Positions 41,215 to 49,185 of a stretch of DNA of 64,000 bases are shown here, one piece after another. Under the pieces are notes generated by a model, which was given only the letters and a program-made list of their open reading frames with translations, made no database searches and was not told where the DNA came from. The translations under genes were made by a program, and so were the position numbers. Source of the stretch: a virus; IMG/VR virus record IMGVR_UViG_3300037339_000405, positions 31,623 through 95,622 of that record; one strand, 5' to 3'. Position 1 is the stretch's first letter; each line of letters starts with the position of its first letter.

Positions 41215-41703
41215 TCAATCCCCCGAATCGTAGCTCAAGCCGGCACCGCACTTCGTGCACCGTGCGTTATGGAAGCAGTTACCGCTCGTGTAAGGCCAAC
41301 CATTGGCCTTCGCCTCGTCTCGCCCGTATTCCTTGGGGGTGTGCTCACACCCGAATGCAAAGTAACGGGGCTGATACTCATAACCCCCATACTGACCTTT
41401 CTTGGGAGTCGTGTCGAAACTAAGCGCGAGTCCCGTGTTATCTTGGTAGAAAATCGCAAGATTATCTGGAAGATCGTTGCCCTCAGCATCGTGCCTCAGA
41501 AGATACCCTAGATACAGAACACCGATGGGCCTATGGTGCCGGAACGTGCTGGCATATTCCTGCACATCAATCTCACGCCAACCTATCGGTGCAGAGCCGG
41601 GAAACTCCTCGATGTTGGGAAACAGTGCCTTTACACCCTCTGGTACAGGACTCACACCAGTCAATTTCAACTCCCCCGCTTTGAGGTAACTAGTAAATCC
41701 CAT
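41215..41703 (-). CDS. Hypothetical protein with C-terminal zinc knuckle
   Basis: The 162-residue product starts at ATG 41703 after GGAGGGTGG. It ends with FHNARCTKCGAGLSYDSGD, a cysteine knuckle, and contains ATP-independent β segments (LAIFYQDNTGLALSFDTTPKKGQYGGYEYQPRYFAFGCEH). Function unknown. Confidence 0.7.
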   Translation of the reverse strand: MGFTSYLKAGELKLTGVSPVPEGVKALFPNIEEFPGSAPIGWREIDVQEYASTFRHHRPIGVLYLGYLLRHDAEGNDLPDNLAIFYQDNTGLALSFDTTPKKGQYGGYEYQPRYFAFGCEHTPKEYGRDEAKANGWPYTSGNCFHNARCTKCGAGLSYDSGD

Positions 41704-41715
41704 GACCACCCTCCA

Positions 41716-41925
41716 CTAAAAGTCGTTATAGTCGAAATGGCTTTCCTTCTCAGCTTCGCGCCCTCGCGCAGCACACCCCTCGCGGTACTCGCTGTCGGGA
41801 ACCGGTCTCACACACATTTCCAGCGCACAATCCGTTCGGATCTCGGCAACTTCACGAGACATCCCCGGTACCGCCGCCATCAGCGCTCTGACCACTCGAT
41901 CTCTGCCCGCCACACTCACGCCCAT
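41716..41925 (-). CDS. Small hypothetical protein
   Basis: The 69-residue product (MGVSVAGRDRVVRALMAAVPGMSREVAEIRTDCALEMCVRPVPDSEYREGCAARGREAEKESHFDYNDF) starts at ATG 41925 after GGAGGTGTGAG. Function unknown. Confidence 0.6.
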   Translation of the reverse strand: MGVSVAGRDRVVRALMAAVPGMSREVAEIRTDCALEMCVRPVPDSEYREGCAARGREAEKESHFDYNDF

Positions 41926-41938
41926 CTCACACCTCCAA

Positions 41939-42529
41939 TCAGGCATACCAGCTTGCTCTCGCCTTGCTGCCGATCCACGCATAGTGCCCCATGCCATCAG
42001 CATTCACTACCGTACTACCGTCACGCACTCTGCACACCTTCTCTTCACCAACGTACTTACCCGATTCAGCAGTACAATTCCCACTTGCGTAGCCCGTGGC
42101 TTCGATCTCGGCAGACACCTTTCTAATCCCCACGCTCGACTTGCCTACGAGCCTGACCACCTCGAAAAAGTCCACGTTGGTCTGGTCGTACCCCCAACTG
42201 GTATGAACGATATCCCCCACCTTGAGACTCACAGGCTTGCTGATCCGATCCGCTTTCATCTTCGCCTTGTACTCGGCGCAGCGCTTGAGACCGTCTGCCC
42301 AGTCCGCCACAGCCTTGTCTCGTGCCTCAGCGCTCTTGAACGAATAGTTGGCGTCAGGCTTGTTGCGCTTGCCGGAGTAAGCGACCATGTAATACCGCGC
42401 CCCGAACCCCTCACGAGAAACCTCATGCACATACGCCACCGCGTTGACTTCGGGGAACTCAATCGCCCGAGACCCCTCTGGGATGTACCGTCCCATCATC
42501 TTGTTGAACTCTCTGAGGCTGTATCCCAT
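41939..42529 (-). CDS. Hypothetical protein
   Basis: The 196-residue product starts at ATG 42529 (MGYSLREFNKMMGRYIPEG) after GGAGTGCAGATC. It contains KVGDIVHTSWGYDQTNVDFFEVVRLVGKSSVGIRKV, a pattern frequent in small phage proteins, and a C-terminal YVGEEKVCRVRDGSTVVNADGMGHYAWIGSKARASWYA. The 'gDi...sWGYdqTnv.fyqV...v' stretch is widely shared among phages, but its function is unknown. Confidence 0.7.
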   Translation of the reverse strand: MGYSLREFNKMMGRYIPEGSRAIEFPEVNAVAYVHEVSREGFGARYYMVAYSGKRNKPDANYSFKSAEARDKAVADWADGLKRCAEYKAKMKADRISKPVSLKVGDIVHTSWGYDQTNVDFFEVVRLVGKSSVGIRKVSAEIEATGYASGNCTAESGKYVGEEKVCRVRDGSTVVNADGMGHYAWIGSKARASWYA

Positions 42530-42562
42530 GATCTGCACTCCTTTGCTTATCACCTTAATTCA

Positions 42563-42590
42563 ATTGTACCACCTTGTAGCGGTTTGTCAA
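42563..42590 (-). promoter_or_regulatory. Sigma70-type promoter
   Basis: TTGACA (42585-42590), 16 nt, TACAAT (42563-42568), upstream of the 42529 gene. Confidence 0.78.
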
Positions 42591-42638
42591 CTAGCAGCCC
42601 TTAGTAGCCATTCCCGACGGTAGTGACCACGAAGGTAC

Positions 42639-42848
42639 CTAAGTCCGACTCCCCAATAGCTCTCTGAACTCCTCCAACCCCTCCACAGCAACGACCACAT
42701 ATACGGGCTCGCGCCCACACCGTATTTCGTGCTCATTGCACCAGCGCGCTCCCTGCGCCGCCTTGGCTTCGCTGGTGTGCCCTTCCACAGGCTCGCCCGT
42801 GCTCCTGTTGAGCACGACGTATGTATCAAACTTTCCAAATGCACCCAT
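42639..42848 (-). CDS. Small hypothetical protein
   Basis: The 69-residue product (MGAFGKFDTYVVLNRSTGEPVEGHTSEAKAAQGARWCNEHEIRCGREPVYVVVAVEGLEEFRELLGSRT) reads as a small α/β protein. The start follows AAGGAGCGATAA. An overlapping frame of 85 codons is rejected. Confidence 0.6.
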   Translation of the reverse strand: MGAFGKFDTYVVLNRSTGEPVEGHTSEAKAAQGARWCNEHEIRCGREPVYVVVAVEGLEEFRELLGSRT

Positions 42849-42879
42849 TTATCGCTCCTTCATCCAAAAGGCCAATTCC

Positions 42880-43638
42880 TTAGTCGCAGAGCCCATAGGA
42901 CACTGCAACCCGCACCATGCTCTTCTCACGATCAATCGACTCGACCCGGCCCCCCATGCACCAGCGAAGCGCCCCGTAAGAGGAACTCTTCGGATACTTG
43001 TCGGATACCCACGCCCCAAGAGCCTCATCGCTGGCCTCGGGGTCAAACGGGAAGTCGCTCACAACCTCATCAGACCACGCGTGCATCGCGTGAGACACCG
43101 GGATGACCTTGGCCTCATCCACACCCGCCGATGCAACCATGGCCTTCCTGACGGCCTTCTTGGCGGCTTCCTCAGAAGCCTTGATCGCTTCCATGATCCC
43201 GTACTCTTCGGGCACGACCACCTCAAGGTTAGCGGCATTCACGAAGACTTTCTCGCCGCTTTCGAGCTTGACCCCGGCGCGCATGCCATAGCGGGAGAAC
43301 TTGTCGGCGCCATACCAGAAGCACTCACCCTCGGCCCCGATAGGCACTTTCTTGCCGCGCACAAACTTGACTTTCTTGCCTACGCCTATCTTGATCGCAA
43401 TGGCAGCGCGGCTTACCGCCGCGAGCTTGGCCTCATAGGCAGCGCGAAGTTCCGGAGAGGCATCGATCTCGGCGTAACCACCCCCGGGATAGGCAGTGGC
43501 AGCGTATTCCATTTCCTTGCTCTCGCCATCCTCATCTACATAGACCGCGTAGAAGTAGGAATCGTGATAGCCGTTATGCTCGCGGAGGGCCACAACGCGG
43601 CCCGCCATCAAAACCTTGTCTCCGAAAACAATCGCCAT
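42880..43638 (-). CDS. Hypothetical protein with two β-barrel-like parts
   Basis: The 252-residue product begins MAIVFGDKVLMAGRVVALREHNGYHDSYFYAVYVDEDG and later repeats a similar pattern (KIGVGKKVKFVRGKKVPIGAEGECFWYGADKFSRYGMRAGVKLESGEKVFVNAANLEVVV), both like small KOW/SH3 barrels. A helix rich in A, E and K separates a C-terminal strand part (CMGGRVESIDREKSMVRVAVSYGLCD). Function unknown, possibly nucleic-acid binding. Confidence 0.7.
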   Translation of the reverse strand: MAIVFGDKVLMAGRVVALREHNGYHDSYFYAVYVDEDGESKEMEYAATAYPGGGYAEIDASPELRAAYEAKLAAVSRAAIAIKIGVGKKVKFVRGKKVPIGAEGECFWYGADKFSRYGMRAGVKLESGEKVFVNAANLEVVVPEEYGIMEAIKASEEAAKKAVRKAMVASAGVDEAKVIPVSHAMHAWSDEVVSDFPFDPEASDEALGAWVSDKYPKSSSYGALRWCMGGRVESIDREKSMVRVAVSYGLCD

Positions 43639-43671
43639 GGCTCACACTCCTTTGTTAACCATCACGAGACC

Positions 43672-43700
43672 ATAGTACCATCTTTTGCAATTAAGTGCAA
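43672..43700 (-). promoter_or_regulatory. Promoter with TGCA palindrome over -35
   Basis: TTGCAC (43695-43700), 17 nt, TACTAT (43672-43677). The palindrome TGCAATTAAGTGCA (43686-43699) covers most of the -35 box. It reads into the 43638 gene. Confidence 0.6.
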
Positions 43701-43735
43701 CCTGTATTTAAGCCCCCGTAGCTGAGAAGTGATCC

Positions 43736-44278
43736 TTAAACCGGTAAGGCATGACGCCCTCGATCCGGATAGGCAGCCAGCACCTCAGCCAGTTTGGCGT
43801 GTAGTCTGCCGTCCCCCTTGTAAAGGTTTTCGGCCAGCCACAGCACCTCGGGCACAAACACCTTGGCAAACTTGGGGTCATGCCAGATGATTGACCCGGC
43901 ATTGCTGATCAAGTCAGCCAGCTTGATCGTGTGAACACTGGCAGTCTCGCCCCTGAGCCTCGTAGCTTCCGCCTTCTTCCTCCACGCCCTGTTGAACATC
44001 GGGTAAGCTTCCTTGGTGAAGAGGTTGGTGAGCCCGTACACCATCCTCTCTACCGTGACCCCAAACTCGGCTCCGATCTCCGGAAACTTCACCCCCACGT
44101 CTTCCACAGTGTCATGGAGATAGGCAGCCGCCACCATCTCTCTCGACCCTCCAACAGAGGCTACTATAGCGGCCACCTCGGCAAGGTGAACGAAATAGGG
44201 AGCGCCCGTGTACTTCCTGACGTGCCCCTCATGGGCCTTCATCGCAAACGCTCGGGCTTTCCTGACCAGTTCAGACAT
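43736..44278 (-). CDS. MESH1/RelA-SpoT-type ppGpp hydrolase
   Basis: The 180-residue product is an HD-family hydrolase. The motifs fit MESH1 and the SpoT hydrolase part: KARAFAMKAHEGHVRKYTGAPYFVHLAEVAAIV (the RxxGxPYxxH part), AAAYLHDTVEDVGVKFPEIGAEFG (HDTVED, metal-binding HD) and TIKLADLISNAGSIIWHDPKF. No synthetase domain is present. It is expected to degrade ppGpp or a related nucleotide and so quench the host stringent response. It starts at ATG 44278 after GGAGTGCGAG and has its own promoter. Confidence 0.88.
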   Translation of the reverse strand: MSELVRKARAFAMKAHEGHVRKYTGAPYFVHLAEVAAIVASVGGSREMVAAAYLHDTVEDVGVKFPEIGAEFGVTVERMVYGLTNLFTKEAYPMFNRAWRKKAEATRLRGETASVHTIKLADLISNAGSIIWHDPKFAKVFVPEVLWLAENLYKGDGRLHAKLAEVLAAYPDRGRHALPV

Positions 44279-44302
44279 CTCGCACTCCATTGGCTACGCC
44301 TC

Positions 44303-44331
44303 AGTATAGCACTATTTGCACTTAACTGCAA
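44303..44331 (-). promoter_or_regulatory. Promoter with TGCA palindrome over -35
   Basis: TTGCAG (44326-44331), 17 nt, TATACT (44303-44308). The palindrome TGCACTTAACTGCA (44317-44330) covers the -35 box and drives the HD hydrolase gene. Confidence 0.65.
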
Positions 44332-44333
44332 AG

Positions 44334-45509
44334 CTACTTCCCCCGCACCTTTGCAGTCCAGTCCGACAAAATCACACTAGAGGCACCCGCTTTGTCGGCA
44401 TACCAGATACCGAACTCGTAGAGTACCTCATAAGCTTGAGAATCGATCTGCTTGCCATATTCCTTGATGGCATCCCGCAGTGCAGGGGCAGTCTGTTCAT
44501 CGGCCTTCTCCTTCATGGCGGCGCGATTTCTCCACGGCCTATCCGCCCACCAACCGCCTAGCCAGAACATGGGCAGTTTCTCCCCCCCAAGGCCGATGTG
44601 CTCGCCGGCCTTTTGCCAGCGTTTGATTTCCTCTATGTATTCCTCCATCGCCTCGGCACGCTCGGCGAGGGCGCGGAGCAGCGCAACGGCCTCCCGGATC
44701 AACGCAGGCTCCTCCATGTCGTGAGTGTTGAGCCAGATTTCGAGCAGGTGCGCGACTTCCTCGGCTCGGGTGTAGGGCCGCTCCTCGCTGACCGGCGCTT
44801 GTGGGGTGTGCAGGAGGGCACGACCAAAAGCGCTGATCGCCGCGTCAAGTTTGCGGAAGTCCTCGATCATCCCGTTACTGGTGAAGTATTGAGCGGCGCT
44901 TGTCAGAGCATCGAAATGCGGCTGTAACCTCTCCCGTTCCTCGCTGCTGGTCGGCTGTAGGGCGGCCTCAGCCCTCAACGTGCGTTGCTTCCACCCGTCA
45001 ATGTTTCGCTCGACGCATTCGGTAAACGACTCGTCCGACTCGATGTGGTACTTGTCCCACAACGCTCGCTGCTCTTTGCTTACCGGCTTCGCACACACCT
45101 TGCAGACCACGCGCCGCTTGTGGCCCATGAAGTCGATGCCACACTCGACGCAAGTACACATATAGCGCCCATTCTCGTGCGGGAAGTCTTCGGGCCAGTC
45201 CTGTGGGTGCTCCTTGCTTGCCGGCGAAGAAGGGCCAACCGAAGTGCCGTCGTCGTGTCGGTGCCCATCTCCAACACGCTCACTGGCAGCACTCCGGCCC
45301 GGATCGCTCCGGCTGACGCGGCTCTCGCCCGTCATTTCTAGCTTGTTTGCCTCGCTGACCGGCGAAGCGCCGGGGAGGGCGGCGGCGAGGGCTTTGAGCA
45401 GCGCATCGTAGACGCTCCCCGGATGAGTGTGGTGTAGCTCTGGCATCTCGGCCGAGAGGAACCCTGCGATCTGGCGCAACGCGTCTTCCCGTTTGATGTA
45501 GTCGGTCAT
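44334..45509 (-). CDS. Ea22-like modular protein
   Basis: The 391-residue product starts MTDYIKREDALRQIAGFLS at ATG 45509 after AAGGAGCAGAAGCC. It carries zinc-like cysteine spacing (YMCTCVECGIDFMGHKRRVVCKVCAKPVS) and the recurring segments LLHTPQAPVSEERPY and SSEERERLQPHF. It ends with WLGGWWADRPWRNRAAMKEKADEQTAPALRDAIKEYGKQID. Related shared segments occur in the three genes upstream. Ea22-like proteins are variable early phage proteins of unclear role. The start overlaps the upstream gene by 4 nt. Confidence 0.7.
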   Translation of the reverse strand: MTDYIKREDALRQIAGFLSAEMPELHHTHPGSVYDALLKALAAALPGASPVSEANKLEMTGESRVSRSDPGRSAASERVGDGHRHDDGTSVGPSSPASKEHPQDWPEDFPHENGRYMCTCVECGIDFMGHKRRVVCKVCAKPVSKEQRALWDKYHIESDESFTECVERNIDGWKQRTLRAEAALQPTSSEERERLQPHFDALTSAAQYFTSNGMIEDFRKLDAAISAFGRALLHTPQAPVSEERPYTRAEEVAHLLEIWLNTHDMEEPALIREAVALLRALAERAEAMEEYIEEIKRWQKAGEHIGLGGEKLPMFWLGGWWADRPWRNRAAMKEKADEQTAPALRDAIKEYGKQIDSQAYEVLYEFGIWYADKAGASSVILSDWTAKVRGK

Positions 45510-45949
45510 GGCTTCTGCTCCTTGTTGTCGAGGAAGTCTCGGGCGGCTTTGTACTCTGCCGTTTGCAGTTCCTTGAGTGGGGCTAGTTTCTCCTCTTGCG
45601 CCATCCAAGCGGTTACTCCGGCGTGGCCGAAACGGTCATATAGGTCCAGCAGCGACGGTAAATCCTCGGCATCGAAGTCTACCGAGTACGCTGTTGCGTA
45701 TCCAAACGTGTCGTTTGCGTTGAGGCTGGTAAACACGCTGCTGGACATCAAGAAGTTGCGCTGCCGCACCGCCTCGTCGTCGGGCTGTGGGGCGCGCAGG
45801 AGGCTGGCGGCGATCTCGGCTTGGGCGGCGGCGAGTTCGCGTTCTAGTTGTCCAGCCAGTGCTTCTAAATTGTCCGCGTGCGTAGCAATATCCTCGGGTA
45901 ACTTGACGTAAGTTTGCAAGTCATCAGTCCTCGGCGTATCGCTAGTCAT
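45506..45949 (-). CDS. Ea22-like modular protein
   Basis: The 147-residue product (MTSDTPRTDDLQTYVKLPEDIATHADNLEALAGQLERELAAAQAEIAASLLRAPQPDDEAV...) has a coiled coil and the shared SLLRAPQ segment. It starts after AAGGAGCCCAAGGG. Same cluster, 4-nt overlaps on both sides. Confidence 0.7.
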   Translation of the reverse strand: MTSDTPRTDDLQTYVKLPEDIATHADNLEALAGQLERELAAAQAEIAASLLRAPQPDDEAVRQRNFLMSSSVFTSLNANDTFGYATAYSVDFDAEDLPSLLDLYDRFGHAGVTAWMAQEEKLAPLKELQTAEYKAARDFLDNKEQKP

Positions 45950-46572
45950 CCCTTGGGCTCCTTGCGGGAGAGGTAGGCGCGGACCGCCGGTAGCCAGCGG
46001 GCAAACAAATCCTCCCCTTCCAAACTCGATACTCCGATCAGCAGCCGCACCGCCTCGTCTCGGTCTATTTCCATAGCGATGCCTGCATTACGGAAACGCT
46101 CCATGTTTTGCAGCGTTGCCTCGTCGTCGGGTGGAGGGGCGACGTAGAGCAAGGTGCCAACAGGAGGGATGGGCTGGTGCTTTCGCCACGTTACGATGCA
46201 GATGTCGTTGAGCGATCCTTGCACGTCGGTGATTTCGGCCACCGGTTCTGCCTGCTGCTGCGGGGCGCGCAGGAGGCTGGCGGCGATCTCTAACGTAATC
46301 GGAGCAATCGGAACGCGCGGCGATCCATGGTCGCGTGCATCTTGAGCCCATTCGTTGAAATTACGCGCCATTGTCTCCCGCTCCAGTTTCACTATGCGTT
46401 CCTCCGCGAGGGCGAGTAATTCTTTGACGATCAGATCAGGGGGGCTGACAATCATTGGCTTCCTGCACTTCTCGCAGATAGGAATGTGGCTCCACGGCAT
46501 TACGGTTTTCTGTTTATGCCCGCAACGCCCGCAAAGAGTTTCGACGGCCCGTAAGGTTTTGCGGCGGTTCAT
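45946..46572 (-). CDS. Ea22-like modular protein with zinc knuckle
   Basis: The 208-residue product starts MNRRKTLRAVETLCGRCGHKQKTVMPWSHIPICEKCRKPMIVSPPD at ATG 46572, a C4 zinc knuckle. It then carries SLLRAPQQQAEPVAEITDVQGS, the shared segment, and a Ea22-like end. Part of the tightly overlapping cluster. Confidence 0.7.
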   Translation of the reverse strand: MNRRKTLRAVETLCGRCGHKQKTVMPWSHIPICEKCRKPMIVSPPDLIVKELLALAEERIVKLERETMARNFNEWAQDARDHGSPRVPIAPITLEIAASLLRAPQQQAEPVAEITDVQGSLNDICIVTWRKHQPIPPVGTLLYVAPPPDDEATLQNMERFRNAGIAMEIDRDEAVRLLIGVSSLEGEDLFARWLPAVRAYLSRKEPKG

Positions 46573-47459
46573 CACTCTCCTTCCTTGTGGATGGCGCTGC
46601 CCCACTCTGCCAGTTCGCAGTAGCTCGTCGTGCCGCTCGTTCTGATATGGGGGCAGGGGCGGGCCTTTAGGGCAGCGATCTCTGCTTGGGCGGCGGCGAG
46701 TTCAGCCTCAACCGCCGTCAAGTTGGCAATCGTTACGTTGTGCATCCTGCGCTCGTTGGCATACTCTGCCTGCTGCTGTGGAGCGGCGACCCGCCTACAT
46801 TTAGGGTTGCATATGAGCGTCATAGGCAATCCGTTACTGTCTGAATCCTTACAGCACACCACTGGCTCTGCCTGCTGCTGCGGGGCGCGCAGGAGGTTAG
46901 TTACTTCTTCCATTACCGCGTCTGCCGCCCACGCAGATCCTTTGTACAGCCCCTTTCGCTCAGCTGCCACGCCTAGTGCTACTGCGGACATGATTATCTG
47001 CCGCATTTCGGCCTCCCGCTCCTCGCTGACCGGCTTTGTGGGATGCAGAATGGCGTCAAGCACCTCGCGCGGAGTCCGGCGGTAAGCGCAGCACTTCGAG
47101 CACCTTTGCTCCTGCCCGTCTGTTTCCGGCCAGATGCGCCAGTCGTGGCTGCACTGCTCCTCGCTGACCGGCGCTTGTGGGGTGTGCAGGAGGCAGGCGG
47201 CTTCTAATTCGAGCCGCCCAGTGTTTTGCAGATGAGAGATTGCTGGCAACTCTAAGTTCATTGCCGCATCGACTTCTAATTTGCGCGCACATTCCTCCCG
47301 CTCCTCGCTGACCGGCGCAGAGTGGAGGGACCGCACATTGTCCGCAACACACTCTAATGCGTTAAGTGCTCCGGCAACGTCGTCTCCTTTCCCTTTCCAC
47401 GCCGATGATTCCTCACGGATCAGTCGCAGCACATCCTCGCGCGTAACGTAGTCGGTCAT
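46572..47459 (-). CDS. Ea22-like modular protein with repeats
   Basis: The 295-residue product (MTDYVTREDVLRLIREESSAWKGKGDDV...) repeats the segments SAPVSEEREE, LLHTPQAPVSEEQ, KPVSEEREAE and LLRAPQQQAEPV. A cysteine pair region (CSHDWRIWPETDGQEQRCSKCCAYRR) may bind zinc. The N-terminus resembles that of the 44.3 kb gene, so these are paralogues or recombination products. Confidence 0.7.
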   Translation of the reverse strand: MTDYVTREDVLRLIREESSAWKGKGDDVAGALNALECVADNVRSLHSAPVSEEREECARKLEVDAAMNLELPAISHLQNTGRLELEAACLLHTPQAPVSEEQCSHDWRIWPETDGQEQRCSKCCAYRRTPREVLDAILHPTKPVSEEREAEMRQIIMSAVALGVAAERKGLYKGSAWAADAVMEEVTNLLRAPQQQAEPVVCCKDSDSNGLPMTLICNPKCRRVAAPQQQAEYANERRMHNVTIANLTAVEAELAAAQAEIAALKARPCPHIRTSGTTSYCELAEWGSAIHKEGE

Positions 47460-47659
47460 CCCTTGGACTCCTTGTACTCTTCAAGCGTGGTGCGGACTAT
47501 GCGGAAGTTGTTATCATAAAACACCCGCATTAGCCTCTTGGCGTGCGCCAGACTCTTGGCGTTCTCCCAAGGCTCTCCAGGCCACTGCACCCCACGGAGT
47601 TTCTTGTAGATCAACCACTGGAATTTCCTCTTATTCGTCCTTGGTGTCGTAGTGGTCAT
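47456..47659 (-). CDS. Small basic protein
   Basis: The 67-residue product (MTTTTPRTNKRKFQWLIYKKLRGVQWPGEPWENAKSLAHAKRLMRVFYDNNFRIVRTTLEEYKESKG) starts at ATG 47659 after GGAGGAAGCC. It overlaps the next gene by 4 nt. Function unknown. Confidence 0.7.
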   Translation of the reverse strand: MTTTTPRTNKRKFQWLIYKKLRGVQWPGEPWENAKSLAHAKRLMRVFYDNNFRIVRTTLEEYKESKG

Positions 47660-47868
47660 GGCTTCCTCCGTTTGTCCGCTCGAAGGATGAGCGCACAGCA
47701 CGCCAAGTAAATCGTGCGGAACTCCTTGTCGGTGATCTCGTCGCGCGTTGGCGTCACAGGACCGTCAGCTTCCATTGCACGGTTATCGACGTGTTCGAGC
47801 ACCCTCGCAATCCGTAATGCTTGCCTGCGAATGTATAGCGACTCAGAGCGCGTTAGTGGTCGGCTCAC
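47656..47868 (-). CDS. Small helical protein
   Basis: The 70-residue product starts with GTG 47868 (MSRPLTRSESLYIRRQALRIARVLEHVDNRAM...). 4-nt overlaps on both sides support it. Function unknown. Confidence 0.65.
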   Translation of the reverse strand: MSRPLTRSESLYIRRQALRIARVLEHVDNRAMEADGPVTPTRDEITDKEFRTIYLACCALILRADKRRKP

Positions 47869-48167
47869 AGCAACGTCCCTCCTCCCTGCTCATGCCCGCG
47901 TGGCGGTGGATTGGGAGCGGTGGGCTTGGCCTTTAGTGCTGACAATTCTTTCTCAAGTCTTGTGACGTAGTTGCCGTAGCCACTGACTACTTTGCCGCAC
48001 TCGGGATTAGAGCAGATGTGATCTGCGGTTTCCCACAGCACCCCCATCAGTTGAACATCTTTTCTACGCAAGTTTTCCTTGGAAAACTGATGCATTAGTT
48101 CACTCGGAGCAGAGACCACGACTTGTACCTGCATCATCGTTTTACTACCGCAGCTTTCGCAAGTCAT
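47865..48167 (-). CDS. Zinc-ribbon protein
   Basis: The 100-residue product (MTCESCGSKTMMQVQVVVSAPSELMHQFSKENLRRKDVQLMGVLWETADHICSNPECGKVVS...) has two zinc knuckles, CESCGS and CSNPECGK, and starts at ATG 48167 after GGAGATGACAGA. The C-terminus is a short coiled coil followed by a proline/glycine end. Confidence 0.7.
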   Translation of the reverse strand: MTCESCGSKTMMQVQVVVSAPSELMHQFSKENLRRKDVQLMGVLWETADHICSNPECGKVVSGYGNYVTRLEKELSALKAKPTAPNPPPRGHEQGGGTLL

Positions 48168-48171
48168 TCTG

Positions 48172-48363
48172 TCATCTCCTTCTTGGCTTCCTACCGGGAA
48201 CGACCTTCGCGGGCAGGGCAGCGATGGTTCCAGCCTCCAGCGCATCGACTAGGGCGCGAATAGTGCCGAAGTGCTTCTTCGGCATCGGCGCGGCACCCAG
48301 TGCATAATTCAATGCCTCAATCATCTCGGGAATATTCATGGCGTATGCTCCCTCGTCGATCAT
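48172..48363 (-). CDS. Small hypothetical protein
   Basis: The 63-residue product (MIDEGAYAMNIPEMIEALNYALGAAPMPKKHFGTIRALVDALEAGTIAALPAKVVPGRKPRRR) starts after GGAGTGCGATC with a promoter at 48.4 kb. Function unknown. Confidence 0.65.
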   Translation of the reverse strand: MIDEGAYAMNIPEMIEALNYALGAAPMPKKHFGTIRALVDALEAGTIAALPAKVVPGRKPRRR

Positions 48364-48392
48364 GATCGCACTCCTTTGGTACCCGCACTTCA

Positions 48393-48420
48393 ATGCTACC
48401 ACATCCTCAACTATTGTCAA
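48393..48420 (-). promoter_or_regulatory. Sigma70-type promoter
   Basis: TTGACA (48415-48420), 16 nt, TAGCAT (48393-48398), in front of the 48363 gene and inside the end of the gene upstream. It probably drives the Ea22-like operon. Confidence 0.72.
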
Positions 48421-48598
48421 GGCCCATATTCTTGAGGGCCTTGCGTGCCCCCTGCCCGGTCCTGAATCTCCGGGTTCTGCCGTCTAATCCTTTTACCGTC
48501 TCCACTCCCGGCCACACGGAAACGGAGCGCCGTATGATCCAATGACTGAGCCCCGTGCACGAAACAGACCATGGCCCCGCAAAGACCGGTGTCTTCAT
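48407..48598 (-). CDS. Small hypothetical protein
   Basis: The 63-residue product (MKTPVFAGPWSVSCTGLSHWIIRRSVSVWPGVETVKGLDGRTRRFRTGQGARKALKNMGLDNS) is basic and separated by 2 nt from the gene upstream. Function unknown. Confidence 0.55.
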   Translation of the reverse strand: MKTPVFAGPWSVSCTGLSHWIIRRSVSVWPGVETVKGLDGRTRRFRTGQGARKALKNMGLDNS

Positions 48599-48600
48599 GC

Positions 48601-48834
48601 TCAGTCCTCCACCTTCGTCAGGGTTGCAACCTCCTGAGCGAACATCTCCCCGCCTTGACGCACCGGAAGTTCTCGCCCGCCCTCTGGGTTGCTCGGGTGA
48701 TAGGCATAGGCACCCACCACTCTCACCACGGCAAGCGCGCCGTCCGCCAGAGTCTGCTCGATGATGCCCCGGTAGCGCGTGCGGAAACCTCGCTCGCGCT
48801 CACGCTCGAAGGTAACACGGCCACCCTGCTTCAT
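48601..48834 (-). CDS. Small hypothetical protein
   Basis: The 77-residue product (MKQGGRVTFERERERGFRTRYRGIIEQTLADGALAVVRVVGAYAYHPSNPEGGRELPVRQGGEMFAQEVATLTKVED) looks like a small β-barrel. It starts after AAAAGGGGGTGGAGC. Function unknown. Confidence 0.65.
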   Translation of the reverse strand: MKQGGRVTFERERERGFRTRYRGIIEQTLADGALAVVRVVGAYAYHPSNPEGGRELPVRQGGEMFAQEVATLTKVED

Positions 48835-48848
48835 GCTCCACCCCCTTT

Positions 48849-49175
48849 TCAGTAATCATGGCTCTCGCCGAGATCATCGCGGTCGTAACCGTCGATCCGG
48901 TCAGCACTGCGCTTGCTTGCAACCGGCGCACTCTCCTCAGCCACCTCACGAAGCTTCTCGCGGAACCCCGGAATGTCGTTGACATACACATCCCCCATGT
49001 CACAACCTCCGAAAGTCATCGGTGAAGACACGGTGCAAAAAGCTCGTGCATACGGGTCCTTGAGGCTCGCAGCAGGCGACTTATAGAGCTTGAGAACTCG
49101 CCACTCCCAACTGCCCTTGATGATGACAAAGTAAGGCTTGGACTCGGGACGGGACTTGCCGTATTCGTTTTTCAT
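48849..49175 (-). CDS. Hypothetical protein
   Basis: The 108-residue product (MKNEYGKSRPESKPYFVIIKGSWEWRVLKLYKSPAASLKDPYARAFCTVSSPMTFGGCDMGDVYVNDIPGFREKLREVAEES...) starts at ATG 49175 after GAGGAGGTAATT. It shows a 'G..EWrVLK.Yk' β-start seen in small phage proteins. Function unknown. Confidence 0.65.
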   Translation of the reverse strand: MKNEYGKSRPESKPYFVIIKGSWEWRVLKLYKSPAASLKDPYARAFCTVSSPMTFGGCDMGDVYVNDIPGFREKLREVAEESAPVASKRSADRIDGYDRDDLGESHDY

Positions 49176-49185
49176 AATTACCTCC

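Larger units (their letters stand above)
44778..47200. repeat. Dispersed DNA repeats within the Ea22-like cluster
   Basis: A segment reading CTCCTCGCTGACCGGCGC, followed by TTGTGGGGTGTGCAGGAGG, occurs near 44781 and near 47158. A second one with GGGGCGCGCAGGAGGCTGGC occurs near 45789 and 46262, with a diverged copy near 46879. The repeats lie in frame in each gene and encode the shared peptides, which suggests exchange by recombination. Confidence 0.7.
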
